From Datisca glomerata (Eukaryota; Streptophyta; Magnoliopsida; Cucurbitales; Datiscaceae): a DNA stretch of 64,000 bases. The notes beneath the pieces are model-generated. The model ran no database searches and was not told the DNA's origin. It was given only the letters and a program-made list of their open reading frames with translations. The stretch lies in contig QANY01000052.1 in the NCBI GenBank assembly GCA_003255025.1, positions 372,001 through 436,000 of the forward strand, written 5' to 3'. Positions within the stretch are counted from its first letter, which is position 1. Every line of letters starts with the position of its first letter. The translations under genes and the position numbers were made by a program. This document shows, in pieces, positions 46,624 to 58,807 of this stretch.

Positions 46624-47289
46624 TACAATTTTTGTTATGAGCTTACTCATTTCTTCTACAAATGCACCTCATTTCTTCACAAACACAATCCCTAACCAAG
46701 TGAGACTTGCTCCTAAAACTCTTCAAAAACTCTTATAAATCTCTCTTAATATTTCAAGCTTTATACTTATAAATTTTTTGAATGAGCAAGATAATTTTTT
46801 GTGAGCATAGATTAGAGATTCTACTCTTTTAGAGAGTTATTGTGAGAGATCAATTAATCTCGAAATACATAACCTTCTAAATTTTAGTTGGCACCCATAA
46901 GTCAATTGGGTTTGTAAGGTTTGGTCATCACCCTTAAGATAATCGTGGGATTAAAAAAATTTAAATGAGGGTTTCTTGGAGCGTGGACGTAGGGAAATGA
47001 TTCTCCGAACCACGTAAAAACATCTTGTGCCTATTTTCTTCTCATTCTTCTCTATTCATTTCTTACTATTTATTTTTCACACTTCAATTTCCTCACTCAA
47101 TTTCTACACTATAAATTTCCACAATTTAAATTATACACTTCAGTTTTCCATGATTTATTTTATTTGCTTGCTTTACATTTTTGCTACTATAGATTTGATA
47201 AAGGCTATGCTCAAGTAAAAAATTCAGGATTTAGTTCAAGATCGCAGTACTAGAATACTCAAAATGACAATTATTTCCGAACAACCATG

Positions 47290-48960
47290 GTTGCATCATC
47301 TGAGACGCATAATGATCCCTCCTGGTACCTGGATAGTACAACAACTTGAATAACTTTCACATTGCACATGACTATAATTGTAAAGAGAAACTTGTGCTAG
47401 GTGATGGTAAGTCTCTTCTAATAACCCATATAGGTTCATCATTTCTTCTTGTACCCCAAAATCTATTATTCTCAAACTTAAATCCATGCTTAGGATACCT
47501 AGTATAAAGAAAAATATGATTAGTGTATTCCAACTCACTACAGATAATTCTTTGTTCATTGAATTTCATTCAAATGTGTGTTTTGTTAAGGACGAAGTAA
47601 CCGATAATGTTCTTCTCAAATGGAGGCTTAAAGGAGGTCTTTATGAGCTGACGAAACCAGGAGAACAAAGAGTAGCAACATTAACATGTCAGCTCATTGA
47701 TACAGATTCTTCTTATTCTGTGAACTCTGTAAAAAACAATATTGATAGTTCTAATTCTCATTTCTTGTATTCTCATACTGATATTGTCAAAAATGAGTCT
47801 GATGTTTCCAAATCTTGTAAATATGTGAAGGACAATGGTAGTGTACTTTTGCCTTTTGTTTACACTACTACATGTAATAAGTCTTTTGATACTAATAAGA
47901 ATGCATGTTTTCCTACCAATTTTGATCTACGGCACATGAAACTTGGACATTATAATGCCAAAACAATATCTCAAATTCTCAATCAATCTAACATTAGTCA
48001 CTAGTAAAGATTTTACTTTATGTAATGCTTGTCCACAAGACAAGAGCCATGTACAACACCATCCAATATCTCTGTCTAAAGCTACCAAACCTATTGAGTT
48101 AGTTCACACAAACCTGTGGGGTCCCTCTCATGTTCCCTCAATCGATGGTTTTAGATATTACATTATATTTCTTGATGATTTTCAGTAGATACAATTGGGA
48201 ATTTCTACTCAAATTAAAATATTAGGCATTCAAAGCCTTTGTTCAATTCAAAAGCCTAGCTAAAAACCAACTATCTACCAAGACATTGCAATCAGATTGG
48301 GGAGGGGAGTATAGAGCTTTCTCAAACTTTTTAGCCAATCATGGAGTTCAATTTAGACATTCATGCCTTTACACACACAATCAAAATGGGAGGGCAGAGA
48401 GGAACCATAGGCATATCACTGAGACAGACCTTACTCTTATGGCTCAAGCCTTTATACCTACACTCTTTTGGTGGCATGCCTTTCACACTTCATTGTATCT
48501 AATAAACAGATTTCCAACTCATGTATTATCTGGTTTTTCACCGTATCAAATACTTTTTGACAGATTACCTAACTATCATTTTCTTAAACCATTTGTGTGT
48601 TCTTGCTACCCTTAACTCGGGCATTATAATCAAAACAAACTTCAATACAGAGGCACATTGTGTGTATTCATTGGGTACTCTATGGCTCATAAAGGTTACT
48701 TGCGTTTGCATCCTTCCTGTAGGGTCTATACCACCATCAATGTCACTTTCAATGAGCACCATTTTCCATTTTCTATTGGTTTCATGTCTTCTAGCACACA
48801 ATCTTGTGCTTCCCTCTCTAATCTTTCAGGTGATCAGTTTCAATTTACCCACTTTCACATGTTAATGCAGTGACTCCTTGCGTTTATAGTTCATTAGATC
48901 AAGTAACACAACCAACTCAGGCCTATCTAGAGCAAAGAGACTTCTTAGGTAATCTATTTG
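47290..48960 (+). pseudogene. Copia D protease, pre-integrase and integrase
   Basis: 47300-47340 reads DPSWYLDSTTT, the protease active-site box with DSG changed to DST. 47486-48004 carries RIPSIKKNMISVFQLTTDN and LRHMKLGHYNAKTISQILNQ, the end of protease and the pre-integrase domain. Integrase follows: ELVHTNLWGPSH (first catalytic aspartate changed to asparagine), then LQSDWGGEY and NGRAERNHRHITE, which keep the second aspartate and the glutamate, and LINRFPTHVLSGFSPYQILF. The linker towards reverse transcriptase ends at about 48870 (GYSMAHKGYLRLHPSC). Frameshifts occur near 48000, 48186 and 48600-48660. Confidence 0.9.
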
Positions 48961-48979
48961 GCATAGTTCCCACAAAGCA

Positions 48980-51018
48980 TGTGTAAAGATGTTTTTAATT
49001 TAGAAATTAATGAAGGCGCATTTTTCTTATATAAATTAATATAAAAATTTAAAAATTATATATTCATTAATAAGACTATGATATTCTATTAGTACAAGAG
49101 AATTATGATCATACATAATGAATAAAAAAGTCCAAAACATATTAAAGTATGAAATCTTTAATGAATGGTTGCTAGTACGATTCACTAAGCATTTTGAATG
49201 CATGTGATCTAGATCTAGACCGTTGATATGGAAAGACATCTTAATGAAGGTACTTTATATGATTAGATTATATAGGACAAGACCGATGTAAATTAATATC
49301 TTTATTAACTTACCATTTTTCATAAAAAATTAATACACATCAATCAGATGATTGTATGTTGATCAGTCTAAATCATGAGTAGTCATGAACTCATATACAC
49401 ATCTACAGGATTTTCTTATTCACTCGTTAAGGTTTGTTTGTAAAATAGGCCAGTAACTTTTATTTTAGAGATTGAATGACATACATGGCTAGGAACATGA
49501 TCTTACAATATTTAAAATCTAATATTTCCTAACGGATCGTATATTGGTTTCCTTAAGTGTTAATTCAGGAACTAAATGGTTATTGAGCATAAATTTATAA
49601 TACAATTATAAATTAACCGTTCACTAGTGAATTGATGGTACTTAAGGATCAAGAGGTAATTAGAAGGGTAAACTGGTAATTTTGACCAACTCTAATTTAT
49701 GAATCAATCATGGGAAGATGGAACTATATGAACTAATTATATTTTAATAGACTACGTGAGATTACTCTGTAAATATATTCTATAATTACTAAGAGTGTAA
49801 TTCCATATTTATAGTAGAGTGATAATGAAATTAATAAATAAGATTATTTAATTAAAGATTTAAATAATAATATGATTTATTGGAGCTTTGAATTATGGAT
49901 CCATGGTCCCCAAGGTACCTCTATACTACACATTTTAGAGTGTGAATATTTCAATACATAAGATAAGGACTAGCTTGCAAAAGGAATTAAGTTTTTGGGA
50001 CAAGTATATAATTATGAGATAATTATATATTTAATTGATTGTGTATTAATTAATAAAATTAATTAACCAAATTTTTTAAAATTCTTAATTAATTAATTAT
50101 ATCGATTAATTATAAATTAATCGATAGTGAGACAATATATTTGACTTATGAAAGTAAATAATATTAAATTATTATAAGATAACAATTTGAATTTGAATTA
50201 ACTAATCTGTTAATTTTAAATTAACATACAAGTTTACACATTTGAGTTATCAAATAAATTAATTTTGAATTAACTGATATTTAGATATTTATTGGATTAA
50301 ATAATAAATTTAAAAAAATTGCCACATGACATATTGGACTTCCACACGCCAATAACTGATTTTGAATCAGGAATTGTCATGACACACCGTAGTGTCACAT
50401 GTCACTACCGTAGAGCGTGGCACACTGCAGTGGCACACGACACTACAGTTGTGCACATACTACAGTTGCATATTTTTTTGATTAAATTATTATTTAAAAA
50501 CCTATAAGCCTTGATCTAGAATGTAAATAGATAATATTCTATTGACGTCATAAGCAATCAATTGATCAAACAATCAATTAATCAAAGCTCTATGGATTCT
50601 CTAATTCTCTCTCAGAGTTCTGTCTCAAAAAGTCATTCTCCAAATCTTTAAATCTCATGTGTTGAGTACATCTAGGGATAGAAAATTTGTTCTTGATTCC
50701 TTCTACATGCCCACACACGTCCTATGGTGCTTAAGGATTGGTTTAGAAGATTTTGGTGTGATTCTTAATGTCTGTTCATCGTGAAATCGAACGCTCATTG
50801 GTGTTACTAAAAGATAGCGAAGACGCTTAATAGATTTCAAGAGGCAAAATTCTTTTCATTAAATGTCTATTTATTTAATATATAGATATATGATGGATCC
50901 ATGTGAAAAATAGTTTTTCATAAAATTATTTTTTTAGAACTGTGGCGTCACGATTGTTGTTCAATCAATAAACTTTATGAAAACCACCCCCTTCGCTATG
51001 CACGCGGCGATTCCAACA
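48980..51018 (+). repeat. 5' LTR of Copia E (about 2.04 kb)
   Basis: It begins TGTGTAAAGATG and ends ...GATTCCAACA directly before the primer-binding site. The sequence is AT-rich and full of taattaatta words in the middle, with a GC-richer end (ctatgcacgcggcgattcc). The right end is firm because of the adjacent primer site. The left end is inferred from the abrupt loss of Copia D coding homology and a TG start. Confidence 0.75.
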
Positions 51019-51020
51019 AT

Positions 51021-51034
51021 TGGTATCAAAACGG
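51021..51034 (+). other. Copia E primer-binding site
   Basis: TGGTATCAAAACGG lies two bases after the CA end of the LTR. It matches the initiator-Met tRNA complement TGGTATCAGAGC over its first eight bases, with changes after that. Confidence 0.85.
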
Positions 51035-52920
51035 TCTTTATATATATATATATATATTCATTAAATGATGTGTGAGTTTTCTTGTATTATTCAATATATA
51101 TTTTTATATGTATGAATGAAAGGATGGTTATATTTTTTGAATGTATGGTTAATGATGAATCGTTAATTGTATAGTAACTTTTGGGTTTAGGCTTTGTTCT
51201 TACTTTTTTTTCGATCTTGAGTAAGCCATTTGGGACATAGGAATTTTTTGTAATTTTATTTTGAATATTATGTTGTAAAATTCCGTATAGAAGAAGAAGA
51301 AGAACCCACAAGACGGATACAAAGGAGAAAAGGAGGAGGAATTTCGTGACGGAACTCCACCACCGGTGGCGGCGGCGGGACTGTCCCGCTGCCACCTCAC
51401 AACAATGGTAGCCGCGGGATTCTCTCGCTGCCACCGAAAACAGCGACAGTGGTAGCGGCGGTGGCAGAGGGACTGTCCCGCTATCATGCCAGTGGAAATT
51501 ACAGCGGCTACCGAAGTGCCGTGCGGGGATGCCCTGGTACCATGGTGTCTTAATCATTTGGTGCTTCACAAAAACCTTGGTCCAATTTTTATTATTTAAT
51601 TCTAACTAACACAATTTTAAAAATTCGTTATTGACTTTATTTCTTTGAAAATTAAATTTAATTAATTACTTGGGTTTTATCTAATTTTAATTAGTCATTA
51701 AATTATTTTTTGACTAATTAAATTCAATTAATTTAAAAAGATAATTAATGGGACTATTTAATTAGAAAATTTATTTTTCTTAGTTAAATGAGTTTTGCTC
51801 AAAACTTGGAGATTATAAAAACGAGTCTCTAATGGAGAATGAGCATCTTTTGAAAATATGTATCCTTGAAGCCTGCTTTGTAATTATTTCAATTTTTTCA
51901 ATGGTTGTAATTTAAAAATACTCAATAGTCACTCAGTTCATCATTTATTTATTTAAATATTTGATTTGATTAATAATATGACCATGCATTAATTGATCAC
52001 ATCTCATACATGAAACCTCACACAATTTTATTTAATCATGCATCTCACTAGTATAAATATGATTTATTAGAATTGTCCTATCGTGTTTATATGAATTGCT
52101 TTGCGAAATCAATTGCATGTAAAATATTAAGTTTTAATTAATTAAATTTGGTAATCATACCACTTTAAAGGCATGCGTTTAGTTAGGCCTTTAGGATAAC
52201 CGACTTTAATTAAAAGTGTTTTATTAAATTTAGACAAATGTAATTAATTAGTTATTGTAAGTTCACTTAATTTAATCTTAGGCTCTTTTGAAGGTTAAAT
52301 GAACTTAGTAAATAATTTAGAATTAATTGATTAGTTATTTAGAAACACATTAATTGTAAAATTGTGAGTGGGAGAAGGTTGACATAAAATGTGATCTATG
52401 TTTTCCATTATTAGTACAAAAATGTGAGATATGGTGAGAGCCTCGAGATGACTTTGTTTTCACCCCCTAAGGAAGGTTTCGAACTATATCAATATCAAGG
52501 TTGACTTCTTATGAAGACATGACTAAGTGATATATTTTAGACTTGACCGATCCCAAGGCAACATTTTTTAAATTAAGTCATGGATTCTAAAATAATGGGT
52601 TACACTCACAAAGTCACTATTAAGCGTTGAGTGGATAATTGTGACTTGACCAAATAAATGGTACCCTATTATTAAAAGAAAAAATATGAGATATTTTATG
52701 TTTTAATTAATAAGGATGAGAATGTTTCATAGAAAATTTAAAATTAATATGGCCGAACCTAAGGCAGAACATTAATTGTTAGGTTGTCTTATCATGCATT
52801 AATAATTATTAAATTTATGTGTTTGATATGTGGCATTCATACATCACATTTACATTCTGAAATTTTGATATTTATTTCAATTATATTGAATAATATATGT
52901 TTTATTTATTTTTAGTTTTT
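51035..52920 (+). other. Copia E leader region, with a GC-rich island
   Basis: About 1.9 kb of non-coding sequence lies between the primer-binding site and gag. It begins with a (TA)n run (51039-51056). Around 51340-51540 it becomes GC-rich with repeated gtggcggcgg and gggactgtcccgct words; the latter recurs at 51388 and 51471. The minus-strand open frames there are compositional. Long untranslated leaders occur in some plant Copia lineages. Confidence 0.6.
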
Positions 52921-53520
52921 AATATGTCTACCATGGGAAACCATCTTACTGCTTTACTTGCACTTGAAAAATTGAATGGAGATAACTTCATAGGATGGAA
53001 ATCGAATTTGAATTTGATGTTTATGTGCGAGAACCACAAATTTGTTCTTACTGAGGAATGTCCTGAGTAGCCCATTGCCAATGCCCCAAAAATGTTCGGG
53101 ACAAATTTGCTTCTTGGATTTAGTCTAACAACAAGGCTAAGTACTACATGCTTGTCAGCATGAATGATGTTTTCAGAACAAAGCATGAAGGCATAGAAAC
53201 TGTCTATGAGATTATGGAATATCTTCAGGCGATATTTGGGCAGTAATCTAATCAAAGTTGACATGAAGCTATTAGGAGCTACATGACTACTAAGATGAAG
53301 AAATGTACTTCTGTGCATGAACATGTTTTGAACATGATCAACATAATGCATGTGGTAGAAGTACATGGGCTGCCATTGATGAACGAACTAAAATCAGCAT
53401 TATACTTGAATTGCTCACACCTTCTTTTTCTACGTTCACTACCAACTATATTATGAACAAGTTACAATTCAACATAACTCAATTGTTGAATGAACTGTAA
53501 ATTTTTTAGTCATCAACAAA
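52921..53520 (+). pseudogene. Copia E gag (UBN2-like)
   Basis: It starts MSTMGNHLTALLALEKLNGD followed by NFIGWKSNLN and FVLTEECPE, the standard N-terminus of this Copia gag family. The remaining gag helices are traceable only in pieces (SMNDVFRTKHEGI-type text near 53160 and HEHVLNMINIMHVVEVHG near 53318). There are an in-frame stop after ECPE (about 53070) and several frameshifts. Gag would form the virus-like particle shell; this copy cannot. Confidence 0.85.
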
Positions 53521-53819
53521 AGTGTGACCAAAGAGGGTGAGGTATCTGTTGTTGAGCAAAAACCTTCTTCCTCTAAACACAAAAGGTAGAAGAACAATGG
53601 AAAGGACAACTGTAAGGATAAGAAAGGAAAGAAAGCAAAAAGGTCATATAAAGCCAAGAAGAATAGAAAGTCAACAACTCCAAGAAGAAAGAATCCGAAG
53701 GAAAATGTTTCCATTATGGAGTTTTAAGCTCACTAGAAGAGAAACTGTAACCAGTATCTCTTTGAGCTGAAAAAGAAAGATAAATTTGATTTACATATAC
53801 TTGACGCTTGCTTAGTGAA

Positions 53820-54085
53820 AAATGATTTATCATCATGGATTATATATTTAGGGGCCACTAACCATGTTTGTTCTTCTTTGCAGATTCTTGATTCTTTAAA
53901 GAAACTTCCTGATGGCGAGGTGTTGCTGGGAGTTTATAATGGTGCTCTCGTTTCAACAAAAGCATTAGGAATAATCCATTAAAGTTTTGGAAATAATTTT
54001 TTTGTTTTGAAAAATGTTTTTTTCCAGGATTTTCTAGGCATTTAATTTCTCTATCTTTATTGTATAAAAAGAATTTGGACTAAAG
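53820..54085 (+). pseudogene. Copia E protease region
   Basis: It reads SWIIYLGATNHVCSSLQILD, where the family has SWIIDSGATNHV, so the catalytic DSG is changed to YLG. Then come KLPDGEVLLGVYNGALVSTK and FVLKNVFF, the family's NGALV-AKALG and VLNNVLFVP blocks. Homology ends near 54085-54110, at the start of the inserted LTR-like block. Confidence 0.8.
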
Positions 54086-54110
54086 TCGTTTATCTAGCTC
54101 TAAATCTAAT

Positions 54111-55553
54111 TGTTACACCTTAAGAGTATTTTCATAATTACCTTAATCCTGAGGTGAATACGAAACTTGACCTAATTAGTTACAATCTTTGATACACCAA
54201 AGGAATGAGTTCGAATTGCCAAACAATACCTGGACTGTTGAGATCGTGATTCAACTATATTGGAGTTGCGTGATTTACAGATATGAAAATTCGTGGTTAG
54301 ATTGCAATATGCAACAACCCTTTATGTTTTTTATGAGTGTGTGAATAAATTAACTTGGCCATTGAATAAGACATGGAGAATTGTACGAGACAATTCACTA
54401 TTATGTATTTCTTATTCACAGTCAATAAAAGAGTTAAGAAAATAATAACAAGATGGGTAAAATAATAATTTTATACCCCGCTCTTTTTACCGATATTCAT
54501 GAAGGATAATGTATTAAAATATTATGTGAAACGTGAAATAAAAATGTTTATTTGCACAAACATAAAATGTAGCGCGCATAAATCGAGAGTTGATTCAGCA
54601 GCGGACCTATAATAGAGTCGTACGATGTCATGATTAAATATATCAAGAATTTATGGAGATAAATTCACCGAGTATTTGAGTCCTAAAGCTTTATTCATGT
54701 TGTTCTATTCAGTCTCAGGAGTAGCTCATAATGACAGGAATGAAAAACAACACCAGTTGGACCAAAAATGTGTTTTGGACTAAGGTATATTTTCCGAACT
54801 CATATGTGATGGGTGTTGTCAGTTAATTAGTGAAGAGCATATAATTAATGTTCAACTAAATTAATTGGTTATTTTCTATTTATTGGATAATTAGTAAATA
54901 AAAAAATTAATTAATTAATTGATGGAGATCAATTTAATTCATCAATTTATATTGATGAATTTGGACACAACTTTGACTCTAGAATGATATGCAATTTTCA
55001 GAAATAGAAAAGATCAGAGGGTGAATTTTTGGTAATTTCACATATAAGGGTATATATGTAAATTTTGTAAATTATTATATAAGGGATGGCAACAGGCTTG
55101 CTTGCATCCCTAACCCTAACAGAGTATGAGATTACACAGAGCAGAAAAGAGTTTCTCTCCCTCCCCTGCTTACCGCTGAAATATATAGAGGAGAATAAAA
55201 ATTCTGATTTTTCTTCTCCAGTTGTTTTGAGAGCTCACACAAAATTTCTAATCAACATCCAATCGAGATATACTTCTGAATCCTACAAGTGGTTGTTGGT
55301 GTGAAGACTGATTCGAGTTCTACGAAGAATGAAGAACACGAGACGACTAATAGGATTCTACCAAATCATAATTTCTCTGATACAAGAAATGTATTAATTT
55401 GTTTCTACCTCTTTTAAGTACATTTAACTTAGTATGTATAATCGGATATATGATTTTAATATTGGTTGATGTAAAATTTTTATATCCCGTCCACGAACCG
55501 TTTGTGGTTCAATGATTTTTTCTCAAATTTTAAAACCCGATCCAATAGAAACA
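54111..55553 (+). mobile_element. Probable solo LTR or unidentified insertion within Copia E
   Basis: Copia E protease homology stops just before 54111 and pre-integrase homology (HINLGRINRLTK) resumes at about 55552, so about 1.44 kb is inserted. The insert starts TGTTACACC and is non-coding. It contains LTR-like text: a 'ccctaaccctaacagag' leader near 55108, a short transcript-like CT-rich stretch and AT-rich ends. It ends near aaaca. I could not confirm a matching 5-bp target duplication. Confidence 0.5.
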
Positions 55554-56394
55554 TATTAATCTTGGCAGAATAAATCGATTAACAAAAATATGGTGCTTTG
55601 AAAGAACTAAAAGTTAGAACTCTTTTAGTTTATGAATCATATCTAGAGGGTAAAATGACCGAGAGACCTTTCTCTAGAAAGGGTCAAAGAGCCGAAGAAC
55701 AACTTTAGATACTACACAGTGACATCCATGGATCGATCAATGTACACGATAGATGTTGTTATGAGTATTTCATTTCATTTACTGATGATTACTCAAGATA
55801 CAGTTATACTTACGTAATGCATAGTAAATATGAAACTTTTGGAAAGTTTAAAGACTTCAAAGCTGAAGCTGAAAAGCAATTAGATAAATCTTTGAAAACG
55901 CTTCAATCAGATCGAGGTGGTGAATACTTGGATTTAGAATTCAAGGATTATGTGTTGGAGTATGACATTCTATCCCCACTCACAGCACTTGGAACGTCAC
56001 AGTAAAATGATGTTTTAGAAAGGAGAAACAGAACCTTTGGATATGGTTAGGTCGATGTTAAGATACTCATCACTACCATCACATTCTAGGGATATGCACT
56101 TCAAATGATGACTTACATTTTGAATCTAGTTCCTTCTAAGCAATACACCTTTAGAGTCGTGGACTAGCTTCAAACTTAGTTTACGTCATTTCCATATATG
56201 AGGGTATCCGGCTCACGTTCTTAGACAAAAGACTGGAGAGTTAGACTCAAGGTCTGAAGTGTGTATATTTGTTGGCTATGCTCTAGAAACAAGAGGTGGT
56301 TACTTTTACAGTTACAAAAATCAAGAGGTGTTTGTATCGACAAATACTACTTTCCTTGAACACGACTATATGGTAAACTACAAACCTCGGAGTA
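55554..56394 (+). pseudogene. Copia E pre-integrase and integrase
   Basis: The text INLGRINRLTKIWC is followed by SYLEGKMTERPFSRKGQRAE, the pre-integrase zinc/K-M block. Integrase: LHSDIHGSIN (first aspartate kept), FISFTDDYSRYSYTYVMHSK, FKDFKAEAEKQLDKSLKTLQ, SDRGGEYLDLEF (second aspartate) and DVLERRNRTF (catalytic glutamate). The linker ends with VCIFVGYALETRGGYFYSYK and [11 protein letters not shown]. Stops lie at about 55706 and 56003, so it is inactive. Homology breaks at about 56395, where plastid rps3 begins. Confidence 0.9.
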
Positions 56395-56396
56395 AT

Positions 56397-56998
56397 GAAT
56401 TCCCTTTGTACCTACTTGTTCAGTTAATTCAATAGCTTTTTTAATTGCTTTTCGAAATGAAACTCTATTCTTTAATTGTTCGACTATAAATTCTACAAGA
56501 ATATTAGGGTGTCCATAAGGGTTTTCAGTTCTTGTAATAGCAATGTTGAGTTTTTTATATAGCTTTTTTCATTCCTTTTCGAAATGAAACTCTAATGTTT
56601 AATTGTACGGCTATAAATTCTGCAAGAATATTAGGGTGTCCATAAGGGTTTTCAATTTTTGTAATACCAATGTTGAGTTTTCAGTTCACAAAATTTAATT
56701 CTTTTTGTACATTCATATGTAATTCTTCGATTCTTCGAGATCCACCTTCTATTAGTAACTTTGGGAATCCCTTATAGATTATCACCTAAATGAGATCAAT
56801 TATTTTTTGAATCTCGATACGTACAATTCCCTCAACACCTGAGAATATTCTTATATTTTTTTATACATAATTCTTGATACAATTTCTTATTTTTTGATCT
56901 TCTTGTAGACCTTCGGACTATTTTTTTGGTTGTGCAAACCAAATAGAATGATGTCCTTGGGGTTGCACCAAGTCTAAAACTGAGTGGATTTTTATCAA
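56397..56998 (-). pseudogene. Plastid rps3 fragment with internal duplication (NUPT)
   Basis: The minus strand reads, from 56998 downward, NPLSFRLGATP, HHSIWFAQPKK-type text, SEGLQEDQKIRNCIKNYV, GVEGIVRIEIQKIIDLI and then [38 protein letters not shown] and EQVGTKG. This is chloroplast ribosomal protein S3, a component of the 30S subunit. It lacks the C-terminal third. A segment of about 128 bp is tandemly duplicated (56431-56555 and 56559-56681), and the two copies have diverged by several bases. Frameshifts, including an extra C near 56962, confirm that it is a nuclear pseudogene. Confidence 0.9.
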
Positions 56999-56999
56999 A

Positions 57000-57586
<587 letters not shown>

Positions 57587-57836
57587 GAGAAGATCAATGT
57601 CGGATCTACAAGGACAAATGATTGATTTACCTATTCAAAATAATTTGTGTGAAGGGTTGTCCTTAATAGAATATATCATTTCTTTCTATGGAGCCCGTAA
57701 AGGAGTTATGGATACTACTATACGATTATCAGATGTTGGATATCTTACATGCAAACTTGTTAAAGTAGTTCAACACATTGTTGTATGTAGGTCATTTATA
57801 GCATGTAGGAAGGGCTCGTGCAGCTGCCGCATGATT
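57587..57836 (+). pseudogene. Plastid rpoC2 fragment (NUPT)
   Basis: The + strand reads [40 protein letters not shown] and [20 protein letters not shown], then IVV, a conserved internal part of the plastid RNA polymerase beta'' subunit. The text decays after IVVCRSF, and the frame ends at 57836. Many substitutions relative to the conserved family pattern (R to C, A to V) fit an old nuclear copy no longer under selection. Confidence 0.92.
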
Positions 57837-57936
57837 TGAAAAAGGAATTTATCATGATTTTGAACCTGTTCTTTCCATGACTCCTCTTAAGTGAGACAGG
57901 AGATCCCATGCTTGTAGTCAAAATCAATTTAGAAAA

Positions 57937-58750
57937 CACTACAAGGATTATGGCATTCTACAAGAAGCAAAAAAGACTGTGAAAAGTAATCTACAGGGTT
58001 CTCGCGGCACCTGTGATAGCTCCTCATATTAAAAATCTACGTTTTTCGCAAGACGCAATGCCTCGTGTGAAGAATATTGTGGTCTCTTACTTTTTACATG
58101 GTTTTTCGACTCCTGTAGAACGTTATTTAATATGATTTCCATGCCCCTGTTGAATGTATTTAACATGTATTTTTAATACTTGTGAATTAACATTCACAAG
58201 TATTTGTGTATGTAAAATGAGATACCATAAAGTTCATTGTTTATAGTCAATTATTTATATTTAACACTTTCAAAATAATAATTTTCAGTAGCATAAAGAG
58301 AACCAATATAATAATTGATAACATTAACATATATCATTCCAACAAAGTGTCACATTATTCATTTGACCAGCTTACAAATAAATCTAACTTGAAATATACA
58401 AACAACACTTGTTCCAATATATATACAAACAACACTTGTTCCAATAAATGAAAATTTTTTTTTCACAAAATCATACAAGTCTACCTCATGAATACAATTC
58501 TATTCTTTCAACTTAAGAAGTCCTTACAAATAGTGTCCTTGTCCTGCATTTAGAAGAACATTAGATTTACACAAAGATCCAAATCATATCCTCTCTAAAT
58601 TATACCCTAATAATTAATAACTATACTATCAAGATGTTCAACTAGGTATTTTTTACACAAAAATCTATATAAAATGAAAGCCATAGCTTAATTGATCAAT
58701 TGCAGCCTTAGTAGGACAAAAGTAAACTCTCTGATTTGGGCTAGTGGAAC
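57937..58750 (+). mobile_element. CACTA-like terminus, copy 1
   Basis: It begins CACTACAAGGATTATGGCAT. It aligns with 59923 onward over roughly the first 310 bases: cattctacaagaagc / cattctacaagaggc, gcgcaatgcct, tatttttaatactt, gagataccataa. Copy 2 lacks about 110 bases present here. Only one terminus is present; the right side ends in the AAGGCATAT filler rather than TGTAGTG. It is thus a fragment of a CACTA-type element. Confidence 0.7.
58394..58446 (+). repeat. 27-bp tandem duplication
   Basis: atatacaaacaacacttgtt followed by ccaatat is present twice in a row (58394 and 58421) without a mismatch over most of the unit. Confidence 0.9.
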
Positions 58751-58807
58751 ACCAAGGCATATGAACTCAAGGCATATTGACCAAGGCATATTCGCTATGA
58801 ACTCAAG

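Larger units (their letters stand above)
46420..48979 (+). mobile_element. Copia D: 5' part of a decayed Copia element, cut by Copia E
   Basis: A probable 5' LTR ends near 47190. It contains the segment ggagcgtggacgtagggaaa and gaaccacgtaaaaac (46979-47020), a hallmark of a large plant Copia lineage near the LTR end. It is followed by a decayed primer-binding-like stretch (atttgataaaggctatgctc, about 47192). Protease, pre-integrase and integrase follow almost at once, so gag has been deleted. Polymerase is absent because the element stops at 48979, where the LTR of Copia E begins. The LTR start (about 46420) is approximate. Confidence 0.72.

Noticed and set aside
48565..48801. Minus-strand open frame opposite Copia D
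   Set aside because: It is a shadow of the integrase/linker frame on the + strand.
53469..53770. Lysine/arginine-rich + frame and its minus-strand hydrophobic shadow
   Set aside because: The position fits the basic C-terminal part of Copia E gag; neither frame is an independent gene.
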